This document shows, in pieces, positions 1-10,075 of a stretch of 64,000 nt of DNA. The stretch lies in the NCBI RefSeq assembly GCF_000737845.1, contig NZ_ATLK01000001.1, forward strand, positions 1,054,001-1,118,000. The letters run 5' to 3'. Both the position numbers and the translations under genes were made by a program. Under the pieces are notes generated by a model. The model did not search any database. It worked only from the letters and a program-made list of their open reading frames with translations, and was not told where the DNA came from. The stretch comes from Bifidobacterium bombi DSM 19703 (GTDB lineage: Bacteria; Actinomycetota; Actinomycetes; Actinomycetales; Bifidobacteriaceae). The first letter of the stretch is position 1, and every line of letters starts with the position of its first letter.

Positions 1-1459
1 GGATGTTCTGAGCTATGGTGCCGGTGAACAGCACGTTCTTCTGCAGCACCATGGCCACCGCGTCTCGCAAGGCGGTCAAATCGTATTCACGTACGTCGCG
101 GCCACCCACTTGCAACGACCCGGAGCTCACGTCGTACAGTCGCGGGATGAGCTGCACCAGACTGGACTTGGACGAACCGGTGCCGCCGACAATGCCGACG
201 GTCCTGCCGGCAGGAATCGCAAGGTTGATATGGTCAAGCACGGGGGACTCGGAATTCTTGGAATATCGGAAGCTAACATCCTTGAATTCGATAGAGCCGT
301 CAGCCACGTCCATCACCGGGTCCTGCGGATCGCGCACGTCGCTGACCTCGACCAGGATCTGGCAGACGCGTTCGGCATCGGCCTGTGAGATGACCACCAT
401 GACGATGATCATCGAAACCATGTTCAGCGCCATGAGGATTTGCATGGCGTACGTGACCAAAGCCGTCAGGTCTCCCGTGGTCAGTCCGAACGCCGGGTTG
501 TTGCCGGAAGCGACGATCTGCTTGGCCCCCATCCAGGAAATGACGAGCATGGCGCCGTAGATGCAGGTGTTGAGAATGGGCCAGTTGAAGGCCATGACAT
601 GTTCCGCCTTGCAGAAGTACTCGTAGATGCGCTTCGAGATACGCCGGAACTTGCCCGATTCGAACCCTTCCCTGTTATAGGATTTCACCACGCGGATGCC
701 CTGCAGGTTCTCGTCCACCACGTTGTTGAGCTTGTCATAGGTGTGGAACACACGTTCGAACACGGGATGTACGGAGAGGGCGAGCCCGGTGAGAGCCAAA
801 CCCAGCACCGGGATAATGACCAAAAAGACCAGGGAAATCGAACGGCTTATGCGAAAGGCGAAGATCCACGCCACCACGACCATCATCGGCGCACGCACAC
901 CCACGCGGATGATCATCTGGAACGCATCCTGCAGATTCGTCACGTCCGTCGTCAGACGGGTGATGACGGAGCCGGTGGAGAAGCGGTCGATGTTCGTAAA
1001 ACTGAACGACTGCACCTTTTGGAAGAGATCGTGACGCAGGTTCTTGGCAAACCCGGAGGATGCGATTGCCCCCTCCTTGCCGGACATGAAACCCGCAAAC
1101 AGCGAAACCAGAGAGCATAGGACGAGTATGGTACCGAACTTCACTATGGCAGGCATCGACCCGCCGGACACGCCTTGGTCGATGAGCTGCGCCATGACCG
1201 TGGGTATGAGTATCTCAAGAATCGACTCCACAGCAACGAACGTGGGCGTCAGTATCGTGTTCTTCTTATATTCGCGCAAGCTACGCGCCATGGTGCGGAT
1301 CTTATGCTTCGGACGTTCCTCCTTGGGCGGCCGCCCGCTGTCATCGGACATGGTGTCGGACATGGCGAGCATGCGATCCTCGATCTGCTGCATACCAGCT
1401 GATTTCGCATCCCGCGCGTCAACGCCAGAAACGACACCAACACTTGCGTCTTCCCTCAT
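1..1459 (-). CDS. ABC exporter half-transporter (permease + ATPase), cut by window edge
   Basis: Only the first 486 codons are inside the window. Residues ~60-370 form the six-helix exporter membrane domain. The nucleotide-binding domain follows, with a Walker A motif near residue 423-431 reading GGTGSSKSS. The Ser in place of the usual Gly before Lys occurs in a subgroup of multidrug/lipid exporters. The C-terminal part (signature, Walker B) lies beyond base 1. The chosen ATG at 1459 follows a strong GAGGGAGGAG site; an in-frame ATG at 1504, also preceded by AAGGAA, is possible. Such exporters often work as heterodimers, and the partner would lie beyond the left edge. The substrate cannot be told. 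Confidence 0.9.
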   Translation of the reverse strand, partial: MREDASVGVVSGVDARDAKSAGMQQIEDRMLAMSDTMSDDSGRPPKEERPKHKIRTMARSLREYKKNTILTPTFVAVESILEILIPTVMAQLIDQGVSGGSMPAIVKFGTILVLCSLVSLFAGFMSGKEGAIASSGFAKNLRHDLFQKVQSFSFTNIDRFSTGSVITRLTTDVTNLQDAFQMIIRVGVRAPMMVVVAWIFAFRISRSISLVFLVIIPVLGLALTGLALSVHPVFERVFHTYDKLNNVVDENLQGIRVVKSYNREGFESGKFRRISKRIYEYFCKAEHVMAFNWPILNTCIYGAMLVISWMGAKQIVASGNNPAFGLTTGDLTALVTYAMQILMALNMVSMIIVMVVISQADAERVCQILVEVSDVRDPQDPVMDVADGSIEFKDVSFRYSKNSESPVLDHINLAIPAGRTVGIVGGTGSSKSSLVQLIPRLYDVSSGSLQVGGRDVREYDLTALRDAVAMVLQKNVLFTGTIAQNI

Positions 1460-1817
1460 TGTGCTCCTCCCTCGATACGGCTGTGAGCCGTCTGCCACTT
1501 TCATAATTCCTTCGTCGAGCCACATCCCTTGGGATGCCTGTCATATCCATGTCTGTCTTAAGCCCGAACCGTCATTCAGGTTCCGTCATCGCACATTCCG
1601 CGCGCCATCAGCCCGTCAGCCACCGAGCGATGTATGGAGCGGGCATCATGCACGAAGGGACGAAAACCTCCACCGATGGACCCACGCTTCCCCACACGTC
1701 CTGCAATCCATTACAGCATAGCTGCAAAGCCCGCCATTCCCATCCGTCGCGCATCAATATAAAAAGGCCCGAATCACGAAGATCCGGACCCAAACAAGGC
1801 AGTCTGCGACTGGCGGA
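1460..1817. other. Intergenic region with the rplS terminator
   Basis: There is no gene here. It holds the rplS terminator (1761-1790) and the 5' region of the ABC exporter gene. I could not find a convincing promoter for the exporter. Confidence 0.6.
1761..1790 (-). terminator. Rho-independent terminator of rplS
   Basis: On the minus strand GGTCCGGAT and ATTCGGGCC pair over 9 bp (two G-T pairs) with a 7-nt loop. TTTTTATAT follows directly. It sits about 30 nt after the rplS stop codon. Confidence 0.9.
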
Positions 1818-2186
1818 CTACTCCTTGGTTGTGTGATCTTGACGCTCAACGATACGAGCCGCCTTACCGCGCAGATTGCGCAGGTAATAGAGCTTCGCAC
1901 GACGCACACGGCCACGGCGGGTGACCTTGATGGAGTCGATCACCGGGGAATGCAGGGGGAAACGACGTTCCACACCGCAGCCGAAGCTCACCTTACGCAC
2001 AACGAACGTCTCGCGAAGGCCTGCGCCCTGCCGGGCGATGACCACTCCGGAGAACGCCTGGATACGGGAATTGTTGCCTTCCTGAATCTTGACGTTGACT
2101 TCCACCGAATCACCCGGACGGAAATCCGGAATATCTTCCGCCGGCTTCATATGCTTGGCATCGAATGCCTCAATAGCGTTAACCAT
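1818..2186 (-). CDS. rplS: 50S ribosomal protein L19
   Basis: A 122-residue protein, the normal length for L19, a large-subunit protein at the interface with the small subunit. The core [13 protein letters not shown], the basic [23 protein letters not shown] tail region and the central [10 protein letters not shown] segment are all typical. The frame stays open upstream, but the ATG at 2186 has AGGTG five bases before it, and the upstream extension does not resemble L19. The gene is monocistronic here, with its own promoter about 200 nt upstream and a strong terminator downstream, instead of sitting in the common rpsP-rimM-trmD-rplS operon. Confidence 0.97.
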   Translation of the reverse strand: MVNAIEAFDAKHMKPAEDIPDFRPGDSVEVNVKIQEGNNSRIQAFSGVVIARQGAGLRETFVVRKVSFGCGVERRFPLHSPVIDSIKVTRRGRVRRAKLYYLRNLRGKAARIVERQDHTTKE

Positions 2187-2388
2187 TGCATCACCTGTCG
2201 CCGCCGCAAGACAGCGCACCGATAAAGGGGCTGGCAATCCACCGATCCCGGCAAGAGCCACGCCCAATTCCCTTTCCAGCCAGACCCCTGACCGGAAGCG
2301 CACCGATTCGCCAGACGGAAACCCGCCGGCTGAACTGGAGAAACCGAACCCCTGCGGCAGTCCGATTCCCGGCACAAACTAAAGGTAC

Positions 2389-2418
2389 ATTGTATCCTTT
2401 TGCGTAGACACAATGCAA
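2389..2418 (-). promoter_or_regulatory. Putative sigma70-type promoter of rplS
   Basis: On the minus strand TTGCAT is followed after 18 bp by TACAAT. It lies about 200 nt before the rplS start and implies a long 5' leader. Confidence 0.6.
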
Positions 2419-2462
2419 GAAAAAAGTACTTTCGGCACGCCGAGCAACCGCCGAAGCCGTGG

Positions 2463-4046
2463 TCAGTCGGACTGCTCGTCCTCACCGGTGTCCAGAGTAA
2501 GCACGTCGTCATCAGCATCGTAATCGAAGAGCTCGCCGTAACGCCCCCAGTTCACAGCGATGCTGAATTGCCGCTGCGCCTCCACGTCAGGCAACCTTCC
2601 GCGCAGCAAATCAATGAACAGCTCACCCCGCAGCGAGCCTTCCGGACTGCGGCGCAACGCCTGATCGATGGAGCGCACCAAGGAGGCATGGTCCATCGCC
2701 AGCTGCGCGAATAAGGTCTTGGATTCCAAGATACCCGCCTTATGCCATTGCAGACCCTGCTGGGTGGCGGTGGCATGGCCGTCGTGGACTTCAAGCACCC
2801 CGAGCATGGAACCGGCGTCAATCAGCGGTAGCAGGTCATCCACTTCGAATGAAAGATCGGAAGCCAGATCCGACAAATCGGCACCCTCGCGATACTCACA
2901 GATGACGTCGATAAGGCCTTTGAGTCCACCAGGCGAAACATCGGGCAGCTGAACCAGATCCTCGTGGCCGCCGCCATCACGGGCATCCTCACCACCCTTT
3001 TCTCCGTCCCGGTCACTCTGACCGTTCACACCGCCAACGAGGTCACTCCCTTGGCTTGCTGCCTCATCCGCGACTTGACGCGCCTGCGACGAAGGGGTGG
3101 ATCCGCCAGCCGCAACGGACGCGCCATGACCGGCCACAGCTGCCTGACTTCCATCGGGTTGCGCGGCGGACGCGGCACCTTGGGTGTTATCACCACCGGT
3201 CCCACCCTCGCCGCCACTATCCGACTGACCGGTCAGAACGGTATACAGACGGTCCACCTCGTTCTCGAATTCCTCGCTGTGCTTGTTGCGAGGACGCGGC
3301 AGATTGACCTGCTCCTCGGCGATGATGCGCCCTGGGTGAGATCCGAGCACCACCACACGGTCGGCCATCTGCACGGCCTCCTCGATGTTGTGAGTGACGA
3401 TGAGGATCGACTTGATACCGCTATCCCCGCCTTTCCACAGACCAAGCACCTCCTGGCGCAGGTTCTCGGCTGTAAGCACGTCAAGTGCACTGAACGGCTC
3501 GTCCATGAACAGAGCGTCCGGTTCAAGCACCAAGGCCCGGGCTATGCCGACACGCTGCTTCATGCCCCCTGAAAGCTCCTTGGGATACGCTGACTCGAAA
3601 CCGTCCAGACCGATGGCATCTATGGCTTTCAAGGCTCTGCGACGACGTTCGTCACGAGGAACGCCTCGCGCCTCAAGCCCAAGTTCCACATTGGCTTGCA
3701 CGTCAAGCCACGGCATGAGGGCGAAGGTCTGGAAGACCAAAGCCACGCCGGGGTTCGCACCCGTCAGCGGAACGCCCCTGTAGGCCACGGTACCGCTGGT
3801 AGGCTCCACCAGACCCGCCAGCACGCGGAGCAACGTGGATTTCCCCGCACCTGAACGGCCAAGGATGGCCACCACCTCCCGTTCATGCAAGTCAAGCGAA
3901 ATATCGTCAAGCACAGTAAGATGGTTGCCTTTGTCGGAGATGAAACTGCGAGAGACGTGGTTCGCCTCGATAATGGCGTCTCCCGTCCCCTTCTCGGCCG
4001 CCTTGCGACCGGTATCGTTCAGATCCCTGGTGAGAGTGTCTGCCAT
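2463..4046 (-). CDS. ABC importer ATPase of the nitrate/sulfonate type with C-terminal AAA-associated domain
   Basis: A 527-residue protein. Residues ~27-265 form an SsuB/TauB/NrtD-like ATPase: Walker A GRSGAGKSTLLR, signature LSGGMKQRVGIARAL, Walker B DALFMDEPFSALD. A Gly/Ser/Asp-rich linker of about 100 residues follows. The last ~140 residues resemble the AAA-associated domain found only in this importer class (bipartite NrtCD-like ATPases). The ATG at 4046 has GGAG eight bases upstream. It lies 87 bp downstream of the double permease, so the two form an operon. No substrate-binding protein is visible, so the substrate (sulfonate, thiamine precursor or other) is open. The linker is unusually long. 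Confidence 0.85.
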   Translation of the reverse strand: MADTLTRDLNDTGRKAAEKGTGDAIIEANHVSRSFISDKGNHLTVLDDISLDLHEREVVAILGRSGAGKSTLLRVLAGLVEPTSGTVAYRGVPLTGANPGVALVFQTFALMPWLDVQANVELGLEARGVPRDERRRRALKAIDAIGLDGFESAYPKELSGGMKQRVGIARALVLEPDALFMDEPFSALDVLTAENLRQEVLGLWKGGDSGIKSILIVTHNIEEAVQMADRVVVLGSHPGRIIAEEQVNLPRPRNKHSEEFENEVDRLYTVLTGQSDSGGEGGTGGDNTQGAASAAQPDGSQAAVAGHGASVAAGGSTPSSQARQVADEAASQGSDLVGGVNGQSDRDGEKGGEDARDGGGHEDLVQLPDVSPGGLKGLIDVICEYREGADLSDLASDLSFEVDDLLPLIDAGSMLGVLEVHDGHATATQQGLQWHKAGILESKTLFAQLAMDHASLVRSIDQALRRSPEGSLRGELFIDLLRGRLPDVEAQRQFSIAVNWGRYGELFDYDADDDVLTLDTGEDEQSD

Positions 4047-4133
4047 GATGTCTGCTCCTTATACAAGTGATGGTAGTGGGTTACTCATACGTGAATAATG
4101 ATTAGGATATGCTTCTCGCCGCGGCCGTGCCAC

Positions 4134-6071
4134 TCACGCCACGACAAAACGGCGGTCCGCCAAACGTTGCAGAGGCTGCCATACCGCACGATCGAGAGCG
4201 ACGACGAAAACAGCCATCACCACGACGCCGATAAGCACCTTCATGGATTCACCCTTCGCCGTGGCCTCGGCGATATAGCAGCCAAGCCCTTTGGCGGTAA
4301 GCGTTTTCCCGTTATATCTCACGATTTCGGAGACGATCGAGGCATTCCAGGCGCCACCGGCGGCAGTGATGCCTCCCGTGACCCACGAGCCGAAGACAGC
4401 TGGAAGAATCAGCGTCTTCCAGCGCATCCATACGCTCATATGCAGGCTCTTGGTCATCTCCACCAGATCATCGGGTATGGAGCTGGCTCCGGCAATCACA
4501 TTGAACAGGATGTACCACTGTGTTCCAAGCGCCATCAACAGCATCGAACCGAAATCAAGCGAAACATGCCAAGCAGCAAACCACATCAGCACGAACGGGA
4601 ACACGAAATTCGCGGGGAAACTCGCCAAAACCTGGACCAACGGCTGCACGACACTCGAAATCTTCGAATTCATGCCGATGATGACCCCCAGCGGCACCCA
4701 GATGAGCGAACAGACCACAATCAGCACCGCCACACGAGCGAACGTGATGAACCCCAGGCCAAACGCCCTCCAAAGTTCTGAAAAACCCGTCGTACGCCCT
4801 ATTGAAAGCAACAGCTGGACCACACCCCAAACGAACGCGATGCCGAGAACACCGAAAAACGCGATGTCGCCGGCCATGCGGCGTCGAGCTCTCGATTTCC
4901 TGCGCCGATCCACGCCCTCTTCAAGATCGTGGGCACCATTCGCGTCGTCCGAACCATCGCCGTGGACTGCGCGACCGGCCGGTCGAACCTCACCGTCAAC
5001 CGTCGAAGCCGTCCGCACACCGACCGCAGGCCGACGCGAACCTGATGTCCGAGAGAACGCATTTTTCAACGCATGCCAGGTTTGTGCGATGACATCACCC
5101 ACTGGACGAATCAGTGCGAAAAGCACATCGTTCAGATGCGAATGACGAATGAGCGTAAGCACGGCACTCTTCTTGACCGTCTCGGATTCGCTCTGCGTGA
5201 TGCGGAACTTCTCAGCCCAAGCGGTCAGAGGCTTCCATACGCATACGTCAATCAACAGCACCACGGCGATCATGACCGCGATGGCCCAGCCGATTTTGCC
5301 CATATCGCCTTCACTGCCGGCCTGTTCAACGAAACTTCCGATTCCCGGCAAGGCGTATGTATGGTTGCCCACCGAAATCATCTCGGAAGCAGTGAGGAAG
5401 AACCAACCCCCGCCCACACTCATCATGCAATTCCATAGCAATGGAATCATGGAATTGGGCACATCAAGCTTCCAGAACCGTTGCCAAGCGCTCAAATGCA
5501 GATTTTTCGCGGCCTCGACGAGTTCCGTGGGCTCGCTGGTCAGCGAACGGTAGAAGGAGAACGTCATGTTCCACGCCTGCGATGTGAAGATGGCGAAAAC
5601 GGAAGCCGCCTCAACTCCAAGCATGGAGCCGGGGAACAAAGCAAGCCAAATAGTCACCGTAGCCGAAAGAAAGCCCAGAATCGGAACCGACTGAAGCACG
5701 TCGAGGACGGGGATGAGCACCTTACCGAGCCTGCGACTGCGTGCTGCGGCGAGACCATAGACGAAGGTGAACACCAAGGAGCAAAGAAGCGCGATGGCCA
5801 TGCGCAATACCGAGCGTAGAGCGTAATAAGGCAGGTCACGCAGGTCGGTGGAAACCGTGGACGGAATACCGGCCGGCCCAATCGGCGCGTCGATCGCCGG
5901 CAGAAGGTACGCCAATGCTCCGAACAACGCGAGCAGAACGGCTACGACTACGCAATCGGACAACACCCGAACCGCCGGTTTGGTCTTGGTGTCGCGTTCG
6001 TCCGTCTCCTGGGTTTGAGCGGGGACGAAAAGACGACGTGGGGGCTCGAACATTTTCAGGAACGATGCCAT
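4134..6071 (-). CDS. ABC importer permease with two fused permease domains
   Basis: A 645-residue membrane protein made of two BPD_transp_1-type permease domains in one chain. Each has its EAA loop, which docks on the ATPase: one around ELVEAAKNLHLSAWQRFWKL and one around DLVEMTKSLHMSVWMRWKTL. A polar, Arg-rich linker separates them. Double permeases of this type pair with the AAA-associated-domain ATPase encoded just downstream. The frame extends to 6209, but the ATG at 6071 has AAAGGAAG a few bases upstream and is the better start. The chain replaces the usual permease dimer. The substrate is unknown. Confidence 0.85.
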   Translation of the reverse strand: MASFLKMFEPPRRLFVPAQTQETDERDTKTKPAVRVLSDCVVVAVLLALFGALAYLLPAIDAPIGPAGIPSTVSTDLRDLPYYALRSVLRMAIALLCSLVFTFVYGLAAARSRRLGKVLIPVLDVLQSVPILGFLSATVTIWLALFPGSMLGVEAASVFAIFTSQAWNMTFSFYRSLTSEPTELVEAAKNLHLSAWQRFWKLDVPNSMIPLLWNCMMSVGGGWFFLTASEMISVGNHTYALPGIGSFVEQAGSEGDMGKIGWAIAVMIAVVLLIDVCVWKPLTAWAEKFRITQSESETVKKSAVLTLIRHSHLNDVLFALIRPVGDVIAQTWHALKNAFSRTSGSRRPAVGVRTASTVDGEVRPAGRAVHGDGSDDANGAHDLEEGVDRRRKSRARRRMAGDIAFFGVLGIAFVWGVVQLLLSIGRTTGFSELWRAFGLGFITFARVAVLIVVCSLIWVPLGVIIGMNSKISSVVQPLVQVLASFPANFVFPFVLMWFAAWHVSLDFGSMLLMALGTQWYILFNVIAGASSIPDDLVEMTKSLHMSVWMRWKTLILPAVFGSWVTGGITAAGGAWNASIVSEIVRYNGKTLTAKGLGCYIAEATAKGESMKVLIGVVVMAVFVVALDRAVWQPLQRLADRRFVVA

Positions 6072-6260
6072 GGTACTTCCTTTGTATTCATTCAAATCAA
6101 TCAGATGGACATGAATCCAGGAAGCCGAAACGAAACATACAGCCACCAACATGAACCGGCACAACCGCACACGGTCACGATGAATCATGAAGCTATCGGG
6201 CAAGCACAATCCAATGCAACCATCGTTTTACGATGTAGCCGAGGAACTATGAGGACATCC

Positions 6261-6341
6261 TCACGAAACCAATGCCGGGGAGGATGCAATGGCAGCCTGG
6301 TTACCAGTTTCGCCACGACTACTGGGAAGATCACTTGCCAT
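6261..6341 (-). CDS. Putative 26-residue leader peptide of the ABC importer operon
   Basis: A short ORF rich in Ser and Ala (MASDLPSSRGETGNQ at its start). GGGAGGTGG lies a few bases before its ATG, a better ribosome binding site than most genes here have. It begins about 60 nt after the predicted promoter start point. It may be a regulatory upstream ORF. No run of a single amino acid points to a classical attenuator. There is no homology evidence. Confidence 0.35.
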   Translation of the reverse strand: MASDLPSSRGETGNQAAIASSPALVS

Positions 6342-6399
6342 GACCACCACCTCCCTTCGGTAGGTGCGCAGTGCGCAATGTCCCTATTCACCCGTTTAT

Positions 6400-6428
6400 A
6401 ATTTAATCCAAGGTGTATGTATTGTCAA
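6400..6428 (-). promoter_or_regulatory. Promoter of the ABC importer operon
   Basis: On the minus strand a perfect -35 box TTGACA is followed after 17 bp by TAAATT. The predicted transcript begins about 320 nt before the permease start codon. Confidence 0.75.
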
Positions 6429-6644
6429 GTCGTCATGACAATCGGAAGCCTGATTCATAATCATTTCGCTTGGTGCACGTGGGAAGGGTCGAACCGACAC
6501 ATTCGTTCAGCGATGAACTTCTTGGCGCCATCAGACGTGTACCCCGTTCAGCAGGCGGGCATCCCCATCAATCTCCCACTCGTGATGGATGCAAGCACCC
6601 GTTACCGATTTCCTCATCTCCAGGTTTCCAATGCAACGCCCAAC

Positions 6645-6685
6645 AAAAAACGGTGTGCGTGCATCTATTCTATGCACGCACACCG
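6645..6685 (-). terminator. Strong rho-independent terminator downstream of pgi
   Basis: A perfect 14-bp stem (CGGTGTGCGTGCAT and its complement) with a 7-nt loop is followed on the minus strand by TTTTTT. It lies about 145 nt beyond the pgi stop codon. Confidence 0.92.
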
Positions 6686-6830
6686 AATCTTCATCGATGA
6701 TTCACGGACACCGCAGCAACACCGAACGATGGCGCGGATACACCCATCGGCGTGAATTCACACCATGCCGCCGCAATCGCAGCATCGCTTCGCCACGATT
6801 CCCACCGGCGTCACCCGTTTGAAAGGCATC

Positions 6831-8525
6831 TCAGTGACGATGGGCACGGTAGTAACGAATCAGAGACTGCGTGGACGCGTCCTGAGCAGCAAGTGCCTCA
6901 TCATCCTGCGAGATTGCCGGAGTGATCTGACGGGCCAGCTGCTTGCCGAGCTCCACACCCCACTGGTCGAAGGAGTCGATGCCCCACACGGTGCCCTGCG
7001 TGAAGACGATGTGCTCATAGAGCGCGATGAGCTCGCCGAGCGTCTTGGCGTTGAGCGTGTCACCGAAGATCGAGGTGGTGGGCCTGTTGCCGGTGAAGAT
7101 GCGGGCCGGGACGATCGCTTCGGACGTGCCCTCGGCGCGGACCTCTTCCGCAGTCTTGCCGAATGCCAGAGCCTTGGTCTGCGCCAAGTAGTTGCCGAGG
7201 AAGAGCTCGTGTACGTCCTGGTCGCCGTCCTTGGCCGGATTTGGCGTGTTTGCGAAGGCGATGAAATCAGCGGGAATGATCTGCGTACCCTGGTGGATGA
7301 GCTGGTAGAAAGCATGCTGGCCGTTGGTACCAGGCTCTCCCCAGAAGATCTCGCCGGTTTCCGTGGTGACGGGGCTGCCGTCCCAACGCACGGACTTGCC
7401 GTTTGATTCCATGGTGAGCTGCTGGAGATAGGCGGGGAATCGGTGCAGATACTGGTCGTAGGGCAGCACCGCATGGGAGGCGGCCTTGAAGAAGTTGCGG
7501 TACCAGACATTGAGCATGCCCATAAACTCAACGACGTTCTCCTCGAACGGCGTGTTCGCGAAGTACTCGTCGATGGCATGGAAACCGGAGAGGAACTCCT
7601 CGAAACGCTCGGGTCCGAAAACCACCACCAAGGAGGTGCCGACGGCGGAATCCACGGAGTAACGGCCACCGACCCAGTTCCAGAAGCCGAACGCATTGGC
7701 GGGGTCGATGCCGAATTCCTCAACACCCTTGAGGTTGGTGGACACGGCCACGAAGTGCTTGGAGACGGCCTCCGCCCGCTTCTCTTCACTGCCGTCGATG
7801 GCACCGGAAGACCTGAGCCCGTCAAGCAGCCAGGTCCGAGCCTCACGCGCATTGGTCAAAGTCTCAAGCGTGGTGAAGGTCTTGGACACGACAATGAAGA
7901 GCGTGGTCTCCGGATCGAGTCCGCGCAGCTTTTCCGCAATGTCGTTGGGGTCGATGTTGGAGACGTAGCGGGCGCTGATCCCGGCATCAGCATAGGGCTT
8001 CAGGGCCTCGTAGACCATGACGGGACCCAGGTCCGAGCCGCCAATACCGATGTTGACCACGGTCTGGATCTTCTTGCCGGTCACGCCGCGCCATTCGCCA
8101 CTGCGCACCTTGCGCGCGAAGGTGTAGATCTTCTCCAAAACCTCTCGCACGTCCTTGACCACATCCTGTCCATCGACAATGAGCTTGCCCTCGTCACTGG
8201 CGGGACGGCGCAACGCCGTGTGGAGCACGGCGCGGTCCTCGGTGACGTTGATGTGCTCGCCGGAGTACATCTGCTTCGTGCGCTCATCGAGCTTCACCGC
8301 CTTCGCAAGGTCCGCGAACAGCTTGAGGGTCTCAGGCTTGATGAGATCCTTGGAAAGGTCGAAATGCAGGTCCGCGGCGTCGAAGCTCAGCTTTTCCACA
8401 CGCTCGGGATCATCAGCAAACCACTGCTTGAGACTGATGCCCTCGTTCTGCATGTCGAGATAGTGCTGCTGCAGCGCGGCCCACTCAGGTGTCGTCGTAG
8501 CGTCAATTGGAGGATTGATGGCCAT
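6831..8525 (-). CDS. pgi: Glucose-6-phosphate isomerase
   Basis: A 564-residue protein of normal length that interconverts glucose 6-phosphate and fructose 6-phosphate in the cytosol. Family signatures are clear: [13 protein letters not shown] in the sugar-phosphate site, [33 protein letters not shown] and [11 protein letters not shown]. Bifidobacteria use fructose 6-phosphate phosphoketolase, so Pgi feeds glucose into the bifid shunt. The start is set at the ATG at 8525, preceded by AAAGGAC, rather than the in-frame ATG at 8540. It is monocistronic, with a distant strong terminator. Confidence 0.98.
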   Translation of the reverse strand: MAINPPIDATTTPEWAALQQHYLDMQNEGISLKQWFADDPERVEKLSFDAADLHFDLSKDLIKPETLKLFADLAKAVKLDERTKQMYSGEHINVTEDRAVLHTALRRPASDEGKLIVDGQDVVKDVREVLEKIYTFARKVRSGEWRGVTGKKIQTVVNIGIGGSDLGPVMVYEALKPYADAGISARYVSNIDPNDIAEKLRGLDPETTLFIVVSKTFTTLETLTNAREARTWLLDGLRSSGAIDGSEEKRAEAVSKHFVAVSTNLKGVEEFGIDPANAFGFWNWVGGRYSVDSAVGTSLVVVFGPERFEEFLSGFHAIDEYFANTPFEENVVEFMGMLNVWYRNFFKAASHAVLPYDQYLHRFPAYLQQLTMESNGKSVRWDGSPVTTETGEIFWGEPGTNGQHAFYQLIHQGTQIIPADFIAFANTPNPAKDGDQDVHELFLGNYLAQTKALAFGKTAEEVRAEGTSEAIVPARIFTGNRPTTSIFGDTLNAKTLGELIALYEHIVFTQGTVWGIDSFDQWGVELGKQLARQITPAISQDDEALAAQDASTQSLIRYYRAHRH

Positions 8526-8863
8526 ATGAAGTCCTTTCATCGCGGTGTGCGCTGCGGCCTGAAGTAGAAAACAGATAATCGTAGCGGCAACACCTGTTAC
8601 ATTTACAATTTACTCACAAAAGCGGACAGAATAGCACAAATCTTCACCGGAGACATATCCTCTCACTGGAATCGAAGCGATTACGCCATCAGACCGCATC
8701 AGGACGACACCGGATCAAAAAAACAACCCACCTACGCGACCTTCACGCACAGCCGATGAAACCGTTCCCGCCAAGGAAAAGCCGTCAGCATCTGGTGGTC
8801 CGGACTGTGGCCGGAGATGCCGCCGGAGACCTCCAACCTGGAGCGCTTCACCAGAACCAACCG
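8526..8863. other. Intergenic region upstream of pgi
   Basis: I see no gene. An AT-rich patch near 8570-8620 probably contains the pgi promoter, but no hexamer pair stands out. Confidence 0.4.
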
Positions 8864-10075
8864 TTAAAGGATATCCGCGCGGCCTTCCTGCTCCAAATAC
8901 GAGACGAGGTCCTTGACCTCCTGCGACCGCGCACGAGGGGCCACCAGCAACGCATCAACGGTGTCGACAACGACCATGTCGTCCACTCCAAGCAAGGCGA
9001 TGGTTCTTCCCGCCGCAGGTACTACGACGTCTCCGGCACAGTCCAGGCTCTCCACCATGTCAGCATTACCGAGGATCTTCATGTTGCCGGAGCCCGTGCT
9101 GGCCAGCAACGCGGCGACCGAATTGAAATCACCGATGTCGTCCCAGCCGAAATCACCTGGCACCATGGCCACCCCGCCGACGGCACTCAAAGGTTCAGCG
9201 ACCGCGTAATCGAAGGCTATCTTTTCGATTCCCGGCCAGTACCTGGCCATGGCCTCATCCACTGCACCGTCCGGACCCTCAGACGCATCATCCCTCGCGA
9301 TCGCCTGCAAGCGGCCCCATTCATCGGCACGTTCATAGGCATCGGCAATGCGAGAGATGGCATCGTACATAGCCGGTTTGAACTCTTTAAGGCGACCAAG
9401 CAGCACATCGGCCCTCATCACGAACATGCCCGCATTCCACCGGTATTTGCCCGTAGCCAAATACGCCTGTGCAGTGGACGAATCAGGCTTTTCCACGAAG
9501 CTCTCGGCAAGACGAGCCCTGGGTGCGTCAGGGATTTCCGATGCGAGGGATCGTCCCTGGCGAATATATCCAAACGCCGTGGAAGGTCGGGAGGCGGCGA
9601 TTCCGATGGTGGTGACATAGCCAGCGCGAGCGGCGGCCACGGCCTGACGCACGGATTCTCTGAAACCTTCGTCATCGCGAATAACATGATCCGCCGCAAA
9701 TGAACCGACGACGATCTCGTCTCCATACCGCTTGGCCAGCACCGCCGTCGCGAGCGCAATCGCTGCAGTGGAATCCCGCGGTACCGGTTCGACGAAAACG
9801 TTCCGCTCCTCAAGCCCGGCCAACTGCGAACGAACCGCCTGCATATGCCGCCATCCCGTGCTTACGGCCACATGCGAACCTCCCGCCAGCGCCGACAGAC
9901 GGTCATACGTGGATTGAAGTAGGGTACGACCGCTTCCGAGCAAGTCGTAAAGGAATTTCGGCTTGTCCATGCGACTGAGCGGCCAAAGCCTCGTACCGGT
10001 ACCACCAGCAGGAATGATGGCATAGAAATCCTCGAAATCTGAATCACCCGCGTTGCCTTCAGCATCTTCCCTCAT
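8864..10075 (-). CDS. Mannose-1-phosphate guanylyltransferase
   Basis: A 403-residue nucleotidyltransferase. The N-terminus has AIIPAGGTGTRLWPLSRMDKPK, the nucleotide-binding signature of the ManC family. FAADHVIRDDEGFRESV, FVEKPDSSTAQAYLATGKYRWNAGMF and FDYAVAEPL are also typical. It makes GDP-mannose from mannose 1-phosphate and GTP. There is no fused isomerase domain, as in the short actinobacterial forms. The ATG at 10075 is preferred because GGAAGG lies 11 bases upstream; a GTG at 10087 is too close to it. It stands alone between pgi and tRNA-Thr. Another sugar-1-phosphate specificity cannot be excluded. Confidence 0.88.
   Translation of the reverse strand: MREDAEGNAGDSDFEDFYAIIPAGGTGTRLWPLSRMDKPKFLYDLLGSGRTLLQSTYDRLSALAGGSHVAVSTGWRHMQAVRSQLAGLEERNVFVEPVPRDSTAAIALATAVLAKRYGDEIVVGSFAADHVIRDDEGFRESVRQAVAAARAGYVTTIGIAASRPSTAFGYIRQGRSLASEIPDAPRARLAESFVEKPDSSTAQAYLATGKYRWNAGMFVMRADVLLGRLKEFKPAMYDAISRIADAYERADEWGRLQAIARDDASEGPDGAVDEAMARYWPGIEKIAFDYAVAEPLSAVGGVAMVPGDFGWDDIGDFNSVAALLASTGSGNMKILGNADMVESLDCAGDVVVPAAGRTIALLGVDDMVVVDTVDALLVAPRARSQEVKDLVSYLEQEGRADIL

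Larger units (their letters stand above)
6072..6830. other. Intergenic region: leader of the ABC importer operon and pgi terminator
   Basis: From right to left on the minus strand it holds the pgi terminator (6645-6685), a good promoter (6400-6428), a short ORF with a strong ribosome binding site (6261-6341) and about 190 nt of further leader before the permease. No known riboswitch was recognised. Confidence 0.6.

Noticed and set aside
2187..2375. N-terminal extension of rplS to 185 residues
   Set aside because: The extra sequence does not resemble L19, and the internal ATG has a ribosome binding site and gives the normal length.
7443..8567. A 374-codon plus-strand open frame opposite pgi
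   Set aside because: Codon-bias shadow of pgi in high-GC DNA, with no domain.
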